Assembly (NCBI GenBank): GCA_017990305.1
Contig: JAGNOB010000091.1
Coordinates: forward strand, 1 to 6,894
From: Leucobacter sp.
GTDB taxonomy: Bacteria; Actinomycetota; Actinomycetes; Actinomycetales; Microbacteriaceae
Reading direction: 5' to 3'
DNA length: 6,894 bases
The notes below the pieces were generated by a model. That model searched no databases, had not been told where the DNA came from, and saw only the letters and a list, made by a program, of their open reading frames with translations. Below are positions 1 to 5,733 of this stretch, piece by piece (position 1 is the first letter of the stretch; the number at the start of each line of letters is the position of its first letter). The position numbers were made by a program, and so were the translations under genes.

Positions 1-690
1 TACACAGGCGCGATTGTCGTGATGCTGTTGCTCGGTTCTACCCGGTACCTTGATGTCGCTGCAGGGGCCCTCATTGGTGGAGCGGCTACTGCAGCGATTG
101 TCTACCTGCTGGCGCTGCGGCGTGGCACGGTCGGCACATTCCGGCTCATTATTATGGGCATCGGTGTGGCGGCGCTGCTGGGCTCACTCAACTCGATGCT
201 GCTGCTTTCGGCGGACGTTGACTCCGCGATGCTCGCGGCTGTGTGGGCTGCGGGTTCACTCAACGGACTCGGGCATGAGCAGCTGTGGCCGATGGCCGCG
301 ATGCTCGTGCTGCTGGTGACCTTTGTCGTCGTGCTCGCGCCGCGCGTGCGGCAGCTCGAACTCGGCGATGATGCTGCACGGGCGCTTGGCGTCCGCGCCA
401 ATCGAGTCCGCGCAGTGGCCGTCATCGTGGGCGTGGCACTCACAGCGCTTGTCACCGCAGCTGCCGGGCCGATCGCCTTCATCGCGCTCGCGAGCCCGCA
501 GATCGCCAGGCGCCTCGTCGGGGGCTCAGGTCTCGTGCTTGTCCCCTCGGCCATCGTCGGCGCATTCGTTCTCCTCACCTCGGATGTCCTGGCGCAGCTG
601 CTCGGGTATCCCGTTGGTGTGGTGACAGTCATTGTTGGTGGCGGCTACCTTATCTGGCTGCTTGCCAGCGAATACCGGAGAAGAACATGA
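1..690 (+). CDS. FecCD-family iron-siderophore ABC transporter permease (5' truncated)
   Basis: This is the C-terminal part of a membrane permease that moves ferric siderophore through the cytoplasmic membrane. The frame is open from base 1, giving 229 residues of a family that usually has about 330-350, so roughly the first third is missing. The internal ATG at 19 is not the real start. Visible family marks, numbered within the fragment, are: WAAGSLNG (82-89) followed by W96, a FepD/FepG-like pattern; ELGDDAARALGV (120-131), the cytoplasmic loop that docks on the ATPase; GPIAFIALASPQIARRL (156-172), with PQ where many FecCD proteins have PH; and YPVGVVTVIVGGGY (203-216). Hydrophobic helices fill the rest. 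The stop overlaps the ATPase start by ATGA, which implies translational coupling. A catecholate-type substrate is inferred from the FepG-like motifs and is not certain. Confidence 0.95.
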   Translation, partial: YTGAIVVMLLLGSTRYLDVAAGALIGGAATAAIVYLLALRRGTVGTFRLIIMGIGVAALLGSLNSMLLLSADVDSAMLAAVWAAGSLNGLGHEQLWPMAAMLVLLVTFVVVLAPRVRQLELGDDAARALGVRANRVRAVAVIVGVALTALVTAAAGPIAFIALASPQIARRLVGGSGLVLVPSAIVGAFVLLTSDVLAQLLGYPVGVVTVIVGGGYLIWLLASEYRRRT

Positions 691-1541
691 GCACAGCACC
701 CAGCACACCGCAGCCCGTCGCGGCGCTCGAGATAGCTGGCGCCCGCGTTGGTTACGAACATCGAATCGTCTGTAACGACGTGAGTTTTTCGGTGCCAGCC
801 GGCGGCTTCACTGCGATTATCGGGCCGAACGCGTGCGGCAAATCCACGCTGCTGCGCGCCGTCGCGCGCATTCTGCCCTACCAGGCCGGGAGCATCGCGC
901 TCGAGGGGCGAGAGATCTCCAAGATTCCGACGAAGCAGCTCGCCACACGGCTCGGCCTGCTGCCGCAGTCGTCGCTCTCGCCAGACGGGATCCGCGTCGC
1001 CGACCTTGTTGCCCGCGGCCGCTACCCACACCAGGCGATGTTTGACCGCTGGTCGGAAACGGATGAGCGGATCGTGGTTGAGGCGATGGCTGCAACGGGT
1101 GTCGGAGAGCTCTCCGGCAGGCTCGTCGACGAGCTTTCCGGTGGGCAGCGCCAGCGGGTGTGGGTCGCGATGGTGCTCGCCCAGCAGACGCCAATACTCC
1201 TCCTCGATGAGCCGACAACCTTCCTGGATATCACGCACCAGTACGGTCTCCTGGAGCTGTTCGAGACGCTCAGACGAGACCTCGATCGCACGATCGTCAC
1301 TGTCCTGCATGACCTTAACCAGGCCGCACGATACGCGTCGCATCTCATCGTGATGAAGGACGGCGGAGTGGTGACTGCTGGCCCACCAGCCGAGATCCTC
1401 ACCGCCGAACTCATCGATGAGGTCTACGAGCTTCCCTGCCGAATCCTGGCTGACCCCGAGACGGGCGCCCCGATGGTCATCCCGAAAGCTGAGCTTGCAC
1501 GCCCGTCTCGCGGCTCATCCATACCCGACACGAAGGAATAA
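687..1541 (+). CDS. Iron-siderophore ABC transporter ATP-binding protein (FecE/FepC type)
   Basis: This 284-residue cytoplasmic ATPase powers the permease encoded just before it. All nucleotide-binding motifs are present: Walker A GPNACGKST (46-54), Q-loop glutamine Q94 in LLPQ, the loop RGRYPHQ (111-117) typical of siderophore and B12 ATPases, signature LSGGQ (150-154), Walker B ILLLDE (170-175), D-loop FLD (179-181) and H-loop H208 in VLHDLNQ. Length is normal for the family. The start at 687 has GGAG at 677-680 with 6 nt spacing and overlaps the permease stop. Alanine at the fourth Walker A position is tolerated and the catalytic Lys-Ser-Thr is intact. Like FepC, it should work with two permease chains and a lipid-anchored binding protein, whose genes would lie upstream of the window. 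Confidence 0.97.
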   Translation: MSTAPSTPQPVAALEIAGARVGYEHRIVCNDVSFSVPAGGFTAIIGPNACGKSTLLRAVARILPYQAGSIALEGREISKIPTKQLATRLGLLPQSSLSPDGIRVADLVARGRYPHQAMFDRWSETDERIVVEAMAATGVGELSGRLVDELSGGQRQRVWVAMVLAQQTPILLLDEPTTFLDITHQYGLLELFETLRRDLDRTIVTVLHDLNQAARYASHLIVMKDGGVVTAGPPAEILTAELIDEVYELPCRILADPETGAPMVIPKAELARPSRGSSIPDTKE

Positions 1542-1544
1542 CAG

Positions 1545-2336
1545 ATGGCATTTTGCGAAGCGGCTGAAGTGCTGCGCGTGACCCAGCTCACCCCGTCGAT
1601 GATCCGCATCAGACTCCGGGCGAAGGGCGAGTGGCGGTGGTTCGATGACGGTCGTGGTGACGAGCGCATTGACCTCGCGTTTCCACATCCCGGAGAGACC
1701 GTCGCCGACGTGTCGTACTTCAACGACGAGCACGCTGGCATCGCACGGGAGGATCAGTCGCCGCCGTGGCGACACTACACTGCCCGCGCAGTGTTTGACG
1801 GTGGCGCCGAATTCGACGTCGACTTCGTCGAGCACGACGGTGGCGTAGCTTCAGCGTGGGCGAAGACCGCCGAGCCGGGCCACGTGCTCGGTGTATTCCG
1901 TGGTGCAGCAGAGTCGCGTGCCTACCACCTGCCGCCAGCGGACAGCGAGTGGCAGTTGCTCGTCGCCGACGCGACAGGCTTGCCGGGCCTCGCCCGCATA
2001 GTTGAGGAGCTGCCCCACGGCGCGCGGGTCCAGGCCGTCGTCGAGGTGCCGAGTGACAGCGACCGTCAGCACGTCGAGACCCGTGGAGAGGTGACCTGGA
2101 CTTGGATCGTGAGCGAGGGCGGGGCGCAAAGCGAGCTGCCGGAAGCCGTCGAGCAGATCGGCCTGCCCGATGGCCCGGGATACGCATGGGTTGCCTGCGA
2201 GGCGGCGGCGTCGCGCCGGATCAGGAGCATCCTGCGGCGCGTGCACGCGCAACCGAGGGCGCGTCACCGCGCTGTCGGGTACTGGACAGCCGGGGTGTCC
2301 GGGCACGTCGAGCAAGAGGCTGCGCTCGACGGCTGA
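1545..2336 (+). CDS. Siderophore-interacting protein (SIP), FAD-dependent ferric-siderophore reductase
   Basis: This 263-residue cytoplasmic flavoprotein is expected to reduce imported ferric siderophore and so free Fe(II). It has the two-part SIP layout. The N-terminal FAD-binding barrel carries RHYTAR (76-81), the flavin-contact motif, then FDVDFVEHDGG (90-100), where family members usually have a histidine-glycine turn, and a WAKTAEPGHVLGV stretch (105-117). The C-terminal NAD(P)H-binding-like domain carries ADATGLPGLARI (141-152) where most SIPs read like GDETALPAI, YAWVACEA (213-220) where AGEA is usual, and a closing GYW (245-247) common to the family. It starts 3 nt after the ATPase stop, with GAAGGA (1532-1537) as ribosome binding site, so it belongs to the same operon. 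The family call is firm. Choice of electron donor (NAD(P)H or ferredoxin) and siderophore is open. Confidence 0.92.
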   Translation: MAFCEAAEVLRVTQLTPSMIRIRLRAKGEWRWFDDGRGDERIDLAFPHPGETVADVSYFNDEHAGIAREDQSPPWRHYTARAVFDGGAEFDVDFVEHDGGVASAWAKTAEPGHVLGVFRGAAESRAYHLPPADSEWQLLVADATGLPGLARIVEELPHGARVQAVVEVPSDSDRQHVETRGEVTWTWIVSEGGAQSELPEAVEQIGLPDGPGYAWVACEAAASRRIRSILRRVHAQPRARHRAVGYWTAGVSGHVEQEAALDG

Positions 2337-2340
2337 CCAC

Positions 2341-2365
2341 CAGCCCGGCATCGCTGCCGTTGCTG
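2341..2365 (+). terminator. Weak hairpin after the siderophore operon
   Basis: An imperfect stem-loop starts 5 nt after the SIP stop codon: CAGC (2341-2344) pairs with GCTG (2362-2365), and CGGCA (2346-2350) with TGCCG (2355-2359) around a TCGC loop. A small internal mismatch separates the two stems. There is no T-run after it, so it is at best a poor intrinsic terminator. Its place at the end of the operon is the main argument for a role. Confidence 0.25.
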
Positions 2366-2403
2366 TAGAGGGCACCGCGTGCTCCTCCGCAGCGTGACAA
2401 CCT

Positions 2404-2420
2404 CGAAACGTGGTGTATCG
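2404..2420. promoter_or_regulatory. Probable TetR operator, distal copy
   Basis: This is a 17-bp pseudopalindrome, CGAAACGTGGTGTATCG, with 5 of 8 symmetric pairs matching. Reverse-complemented, it matches the proximal copy at 2434-2450 at 16 of 17 positions. It ends 10 bp before the candidate -35 of the TetR gene. Its last six bases also form the perfect palindrome GTATCGATAC (2415-2424). Size, symmetry and position just upstream of a TetR gene suggest an autoregulatory binding site. Confidence 0.65.
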
Positions 2421-2430
2421 ATACGACCTG

Positions 2431-2459
2431 TTGCGATACGCCACGTTTCGACATAGCAT
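2431..2459 (+). promoter_or_regulatory. Candidate promoter of the TetR gene, probably giving a leaderless transcript
   Basis: TTGCGA (2431-2436) and TAGCAT (2454-2459) each match the housekeeping sigma consensus at 4 of 6 bases and are separated by the ideal 17 bp. Transcription would begin about 6-7 nt after the -10, that is at or next to the ATG at 2466. No Shine-Dalgarno sequence is visible before that ATG, which fits a leaderless mRNA, a common arrangement in actinobacteria. The proximal operator lies inside the promoter. Confidence 0.5.
2434..2450. promoter_or_regulatory. Probable TetR operator, proximal copy
   Basis: This 17-bp pseudopalindrome, CGATACGCCACGTTTCG, has 6 of 8 symmetric pairs matching. 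It is the inverted, 16/17 identical partner of the site at 2404-2420. The two share the pattern CGAWACGYSRYGTWTCG, and their centres are 30 bp apart, close to three helical turns. This copy overlaps the candidate -35 and fills most of the spacer to the -10, so a bound regulator would block RNA polymerase. One further pair (T2403 with A2451) extends the inverted repeat. Confidence 0.7.
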
Positions 2460-2465
2460 GCATCC

Positions 2466-3059
2466 ATGCACAATGAAGTGAATCCTGACGCCTCTGCGGC
2501 TTCGACGCCGGGCAGAACTCTCAGCGCTGAACTCACCGACAGGATCTTGAACGAGACCTGGGTAACTTTCCAGCAACGCGGTTATTCGAGCGTGGATATT
2601 GAGTCAGTTGCGCGGGAGGTCGGGTGCGGGAAGACCTCGATTTACCGGCGTTGGGCAACAAAACAGGAGCTCCTCGCAGCCGCTTTCATGCACAACTCTG
2701 AGTTTGGCGAAGACCCAGACACCGGAAACCTGCTGGACGACCTGATGGCCTTCATCATGGTCAATGTTCGAAACCAACAGGGCCGTCCGTTCCACGTCAT
2801 TTTGCGAATCGACGAGCCTGAAATTCGAGACACTCTCTGGGAAAAGTTTTACGTTCCGCGGCAGGAGCTCGGCTTCGCGATCTTGAGGCGCGGGATTGAA
2901 CGTGGCGAACTCGACGCGAGGGCGAATCTCGCCGACATCATCGATCTCGTTTCCGGTCTTGTGCTCTTCCGCAACGCGATTCGGCACAGCATCACGACCG
3001 AAGAAGAACTGCGGCGAATCCTTCCTGGCATCCTTGCGAACCCGCCACTCGAGGGCTAG
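2466..3059 (+). CDS. TetR/AcrR-family transcriptional regulator
   Basis: This 197-residue DNA-binding repressor-type protein is of normal TetR length. After a poorly conserved tail (1-20), the N-terminal domain shows the family pattern: a first helix LTDRILNETWVTFQQRGY (23-40), then the helix-turn-helix from about 42 to 65, including SVAREVGCGKTSIYRRW (47-63) with the usual Y60 and W63, then K66 before the next helix (QELLAAAF, 67-74). The remainder is helical and variable, as expected for the ligand-binding and dimer domain. The ATG at 2466 is preferred because the helices need it and because the predicted transcript start falls there. It probably represses its own gene through the paired sites at 2404-2450. 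Because the transporter and amidohydrolase follow on the same strand, it probably controls them as well. The ligand is unknown. Confidence 0.93.
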   Translation: MHNEVNPDASAASTPGRTLSAELTDRILNETWVTFQQRGYSSVDIESVAREVGCGKTSIYRRWATKQELLAAAFMHNSEFGEDPDTGNLLDDLMAFIMVNVRNQQGRPFHVILRIDEPEIRDTLWEKFYVPRQELGFAILRRGIERGELDARANLADIIDLVSGLVLFRNAIRHSITTEEELRRILPGILANPPLEG

Positions 3060-3097
3060 CCGGTTCCGACGTCTCCACTCGAGCGCTTCGCGGGGGT

Positions 3098-3129
3098 CTG
3101 ACAACAGCGTCAGGTGCGACCGCTCACCT
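3098..3129 (+). other. Overlapping short inverted repeats in the TetR-transporter gap
   Basis: Two mutually exclusive 5-bp stems are present in the 104-nt gap: CTGAC (3098-3102) with GTCAG (3109-3113), and AGGTG (3112-3116) with CACCT (3125-3129). Neither resembles the TetR operator, neither has a T-run, and no convincing promoter is visible in the gap. They could modulate read-through from the TetR gene or may be chance pairings. The second stem lies about 35 nt before the transporter start and does not cover its ribosome binding site. Confidence 0.2.
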
Positions 3130-3163
3130 TCCACATCCCTTATGACAAAGAGGTCAATTAAGT

Positions 3164-4324
3164 ATGCAAGCGATATACGCAGCCACAATTATTGTGGTGT
3201 TCATCGCCCTCGGTGAATTGATATCCAAAACCACCAGGGCGCGCGTTCCGACACTGTTCATCGCCATGATCGGGATGCTCATAGCCTCCTCCATGGGCCT
3301 TATTCCCACCGACATCGTCGCCGCATCGGGGTTCGCGGCCTTTGGCGCGATGATCCTTCCGTCGGTCATGGTGCATCTTGGCACCATGATCCCGCTCTCC
3401 GAACTGAAACGGCAGTACAAGGCGATTCTCGTTGCAGCAGGTTCACTGCTTGTCGCAGCCCTGCTCATCATTGGGGTGGCAACGGCCCTGTTCGACTTCC
3501 CGACAGCGGTTGCCGGGGCCGCGCCGATGCTGGGCGGTCTCGTCTCAGCCCTCGTCACTGTCGACGGCCTGACAACGGCAGGCTACAGCTCGATTGTTGC
3601 GCTTCCAGTGATTGTGATGCTGTTCGCGACGCTGCCAGGTATGCCGCTCACAGCGTTTTTGCTCCGCCGCCATGCGCGCTGGTTGGTGTCCGACGAGCAT
3701 GCCGAGGTGACGGCAGGTCAGGCCGGGGCAGCGAGCACAACGAGAGCCCCGAAGCTCAAACTGCCGAAGTGGTTCATGGAGAACAACTTCCTCATCATCT
3801 CGGTGCTGATGGTGCTTGGCGCAGGAGCCTACTTCGTCGGGAATCTGACTGGAATTAGCTACACCATTTGGGGGCTCGGCGTTGGATTCATCGCAACATG
3901 GCTGGGTGTTCTGCCCCAGCGCGCCATGCAGCAAGCGAACGGCTTCTCGCTTGCGATGATAGCGATCATCGCCGTAGTCGTTGCCCCGATTCTCGGGACC
4001 TCGCTTGAAGCTCTTCTCAGCATGATGCTCGTCGTAGTGACCATTATCGTCGTCGGGCTTGTGGGGCTTGTTGTTGGTGGGCTCATTATGAGCAAACTCG
4101 TGAAGTGGCGGCCAGCGTTTGCGATATCCGTAGCGCTCACTGCCGTCTACGGCTTTCCCGCAGACTTCCTCATTACGAATGAGGTCGCTGAGACAGTCGG
4201 AAAGACCCCCGCGCAGCGACAACAGTTGCTCGACGCCATGCTCCCGCAGATGCTCATCGGAGGATTCACGTCGGTGAGCGCGGGCTCCGTTGTTATCGCC
4301 AGCATTCTCGTTGGCACTCTCTGA
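3164..4324 (+). CDS. Polytopic membrane protein, putative transporter with two internal repeats; family not assigned
   Basis: This 386-residue protein has about 10-12 hydrophobic segments (near 3-20, 28-46, 52-75, 87-110, 143-167, 206-226, 230-250, 260-278, 283-308, 318-336, 361-384) and one larger hydrophilic loop at 168-205. No signal peptide, enzyme motif or nucleotide-binding motif is visible. The halves look homologous: GMLIASSMGLIP (37-48) matches GFIATWLGVLP (241-251), SGFAAFGA and LG at 55-73 match NGFSLAMI and LG at 259-278, and FP plus MLGG (112-125) match FP plus MLIGG (331-367). Basic loops at 21-27, 82-86, 168-172, 198-202, 253 and 311-316 suggest opposite orientation of the halves. 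This recalls GltS-like ion-coupled carriers, but that is inference. The ATG at 3164 has AAAGAGG (3147-3153) 10 nt before it. It lies 27 nt before the amidohydrolase gene, so importing that enzyme's substrate is a likely role. Confidence 0.85.
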   Translation: MQAIYAATIIVVFIALGELISKTTRARVPTLFIAMIGMLIASSMGLIPTDIVAASGFAAFGAMILPSVMVHLGTMIPLSELKRQYKAILVAAGSLLVAALLIIGVATALFDFPTAVAGAAPMLGGLVSALVTVDGLTTAGYSSIVALPVIVMLFATLPGMPLTAFLLRRHARWLVSDEHAEVTAGQAGAASTTRAPKLKLPKWFMENNFLIISVLMVLGAGAYFVGNLTGISYTIWGLGVGFIATWLGVLPQRAMQQANGFSLAMIAIIAVVVAPILGTSLEALLSMMLVVVTIIVVGLVGLVVGGLIMSKLVKWRPAFAISVALTAVYGFPADFLITNEVAETVGKTPAQRQQLLDAMLPQMLIGGFTSVSAGSVVIASILVGTL

Positions 4325-4351
4325 ACCATTTACGCAGATAAGGAAAAACAC

Positions 4352-5590
4352 ATGAATTCGCAGGATCTTCAAGGCACCTTCTTCCAGTCGGCACACGTGT
4401 TCGACGGCGTCGATTACCACGACGGGCCGCAAGACGTCCTCGTCCAGAACGGACACATCGTCTCCGTCACCCCAGCAGGGGCAGTCCAGCCACCGCCCAA
4501 CGTTGAAGTGCACGACTGTGCAGGCAAGACCATCGCCCCCGGGCTCATTGATACTCATGTTCACCTTGGAGTGGCGAAGGGGATCTCAATGGAGACACTC
4601 ACGGAGCCCTTCTCGCTGCAGTTCTTTGAAACCACCACAACGATGAAGACCACACTGCACGCTGGAGTTACCACAGTGCGCGATGCGGGGGGCATTGACC
4701 TCGGGGCCAAAGTGGCTCAGGAGAGGGGCGTCATCGAAGGCCCCTCAGTGCTCTTGTCCATCAACATTCTTTCCCAGACGGGCGGGCACGGCGATGGCTG
4801 GATTCGCGACGGCGTAGAGCAGACCTTCCTTTCCGAGCACCCAGGCCGCCCCAGCGGAGTGGCAGATGGCGCCGATGGCGTGCGAGCGGCGACCCGTAGA
4901 CTCTTCCGCGCCGGCGCTGACCAGATCAAGATCTGCACCACTGGTGGTGTGTTGTCGGCGCACGACGACCCCCGCCATTCGCAACTCTCGAGGGGCGAGA
5001 TTGAGGCAATCGTTGAGGAAGCAGAGATGCGTGGAAGCTATGTGATGGCTCACGCGCAGGGCGCGGCAGGAATTCGGCAAGCTGTTGAAGCAGGTGTGCG
5101 CTCGATCGAACACGGGATCTACCTCGACGAAGAGATCGCAGAGCTCATGGTGGCAAAGGGGGCGTACCTCGTGCCGACACTGCAGGCACCGATGCAGGTG
5201 ATTCGCAACGCAGAAGCGGGGCTGCCGATGCTGCCGCAGACTGTTGACAAGGCAAAGCAAGTGGTTGAGGTGCACCGGGCCGCGGTGGAGCTGGCACACC
5301 GTGTGGGGGTGCAGATCGCGATGGGCACAGACGCCGGTGTTGGCCCACACGGAGCGAACCTCGAAGAGCTCGAGCTGCTCACGGATACGGGCCTCACTGA
5401 TGTCGAAGCGCTCCGCGCAGCGACCTCCACGGCCGCCGAACTGTTGCGTCTGGACCAGATTGGCCGCGTCTCGGCTGGCGCTCGCGCCGACCTGATCGTC
5501 GTCGCGGGGGAGCTCGAGGCTGACGGCGTAAAGGGCCTGAGCGATCGAGTCGCCCAGGTCTGGCAGAACGGACGACTGGTGCGCGGCTAG
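4352..5590 (+). CDS. Metal-dependent amidohydrolase, prolidase/imidazolonepropionase-like family
   Basis: This 412-residue cytoplasmic hydrolase belongs to the amidohydrolase superfamily, in the group that includes Xaa-Pro dipeptidases, N-acyl-amino-acid hydrolases and ochratoxin-degrading enzymes. The complete binuclear metal site is readable: HVH (69-71) in APGLIDTHVHLG, the likely carboxylated lysine K193 in KICTTGG, H234 in MAHAQG, H254 in SIEHGIYLD, and D327 in GTDAG. The small beta domain is built from residues 1-60 and the C-terminus, including ARADLIVV (377-384) and VWQNGRLVRG (403-412), as usual. No signal peptide is present, so the substrate must reach the cytoplasm, and the transporter gene 27 nt upstream is the natural supplier. 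AAGGAAAA (4340-4347) gives a good ribosome binding site for the ATG at 4352. Family membership is firm. The bond and side chain it prefers cannot be decided from motifs. A deaminase or imidazolonepropionase role is less likely without neighbouring catabolic genes. Confidence 0.94.
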   Translation: MNSQDLQGTFFQSAHVFDGVDYHDGPQDVLVQNGHIVSVTPAGAVQPPPNVEVHDCAGKTIAPGLIDTHVHLGVAKGISMETLTEPFSLQFFETTTTMKTTLHAGVTTVRDAGGIDLGAKVAQERGVIEGPSVLLSINILSQTGGHGDGWIRDGVEQTFLSEHPGRPSGVADGADGVRAATRRLFRAGADQIKICTTGGVLSAHDDPRHSQLSRGEIEAIVEEAEMRGSYVMAHAQGAAGIRQAVEAGVRSIEHGIYLDEEIAELMVAKGAYLVPTLQAPMQVIRNAEAGLPMLPQTVDKAKQVVEVHRAAVELAHRVGVQIAMGTDAGVGPHGANLEELELLTDTGLTDVEALRAATSTAAELLRLDQIGRVSAGARADLIVVAGELEADGVKGLSDRVAQVWQNGRLVRG

Positions 5591-5619
5591 TGAGCGTTTT
5601 GCCCTCCGATTGACACGGA

Positions 5620-5653
5620 AACACCCGGTCAGCGCTCCAGCTGACCGGGTGTT
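5620..5653. terminator. Strong hairpin between convergent genes, probable bidirectional terminator
   Basis: A perfect 14-bp stem, AACACCCGGTCAGC (5620-5633) with GCTGACCGGGTGTT (5640-5653), encloses a 6-nt loop, GCTCCA. It begins 30 nt after the amidohydrolase stop and lies 81 nt beyond the stop of the facing ABC-2 gene. The T-tail is poor on both strands, which is common for actinobacterial terminators. Stem strength and position support the call. Confidence 0.8.
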
Positions 5654-5733
5654 GCTCGCTGTACATGAGCAGCGTAAACGCTATCTGCGCGTGGGCTCAG
5701 AGCAAGGGCTCAATTGTCGGCTGTCGTGGTCTC

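Noticed and set aside
822..848. Alanine in the Walker A motif (GPNACGKST) as a possible defect
   Set aside because: The essential G-GKST residues are intact, and the substituted position varies among working ATPases.
645..1343. Open frame of 232 codons on the - strand over the ATPase gene
   Set aside because: It lies opposite a complete ATPase with every catalytic motif. Its product has no recognisable motif and is a shadow of codon bias.
1851..2576. Open frame of 241 codons on the - strand covering the SIP end and the TetR promoter
   Set aside because: It would run through the operator pair and both flanking + strand genes, and its composition is Arg/Pro/Ala-rich with no family signal.
3045..3083. 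Direct repeat CCACTCGAG (3045-3053 and 3075-3083) at the end of the TetR gene
   Set aside because: It is only 9 bp, one copy is coding, CTCGAG is common in such GC-rich DNA, and no mobile element border accompanies it.
3098..3145. Possible separate promoter for the transporter (CTGACA at 3098-3103, TTATGA at 3140-3145)
   Set aside because: The two boxes are far too distant to pair with each other, and neither has a good partner at 16-18 bp. Read-through from the TetR promoter is a simpler explanation.
3545..4564. Long open frame of 339 codons on the - strand across the membrane protein gene and the start of the amidohydrolase gene
   Set aside because: It is rich in His, Asp, Asn and Glu with no domain pattern, spans two well-supported + strand genes, and is explained as the antisense shadow of GC-biased codons.
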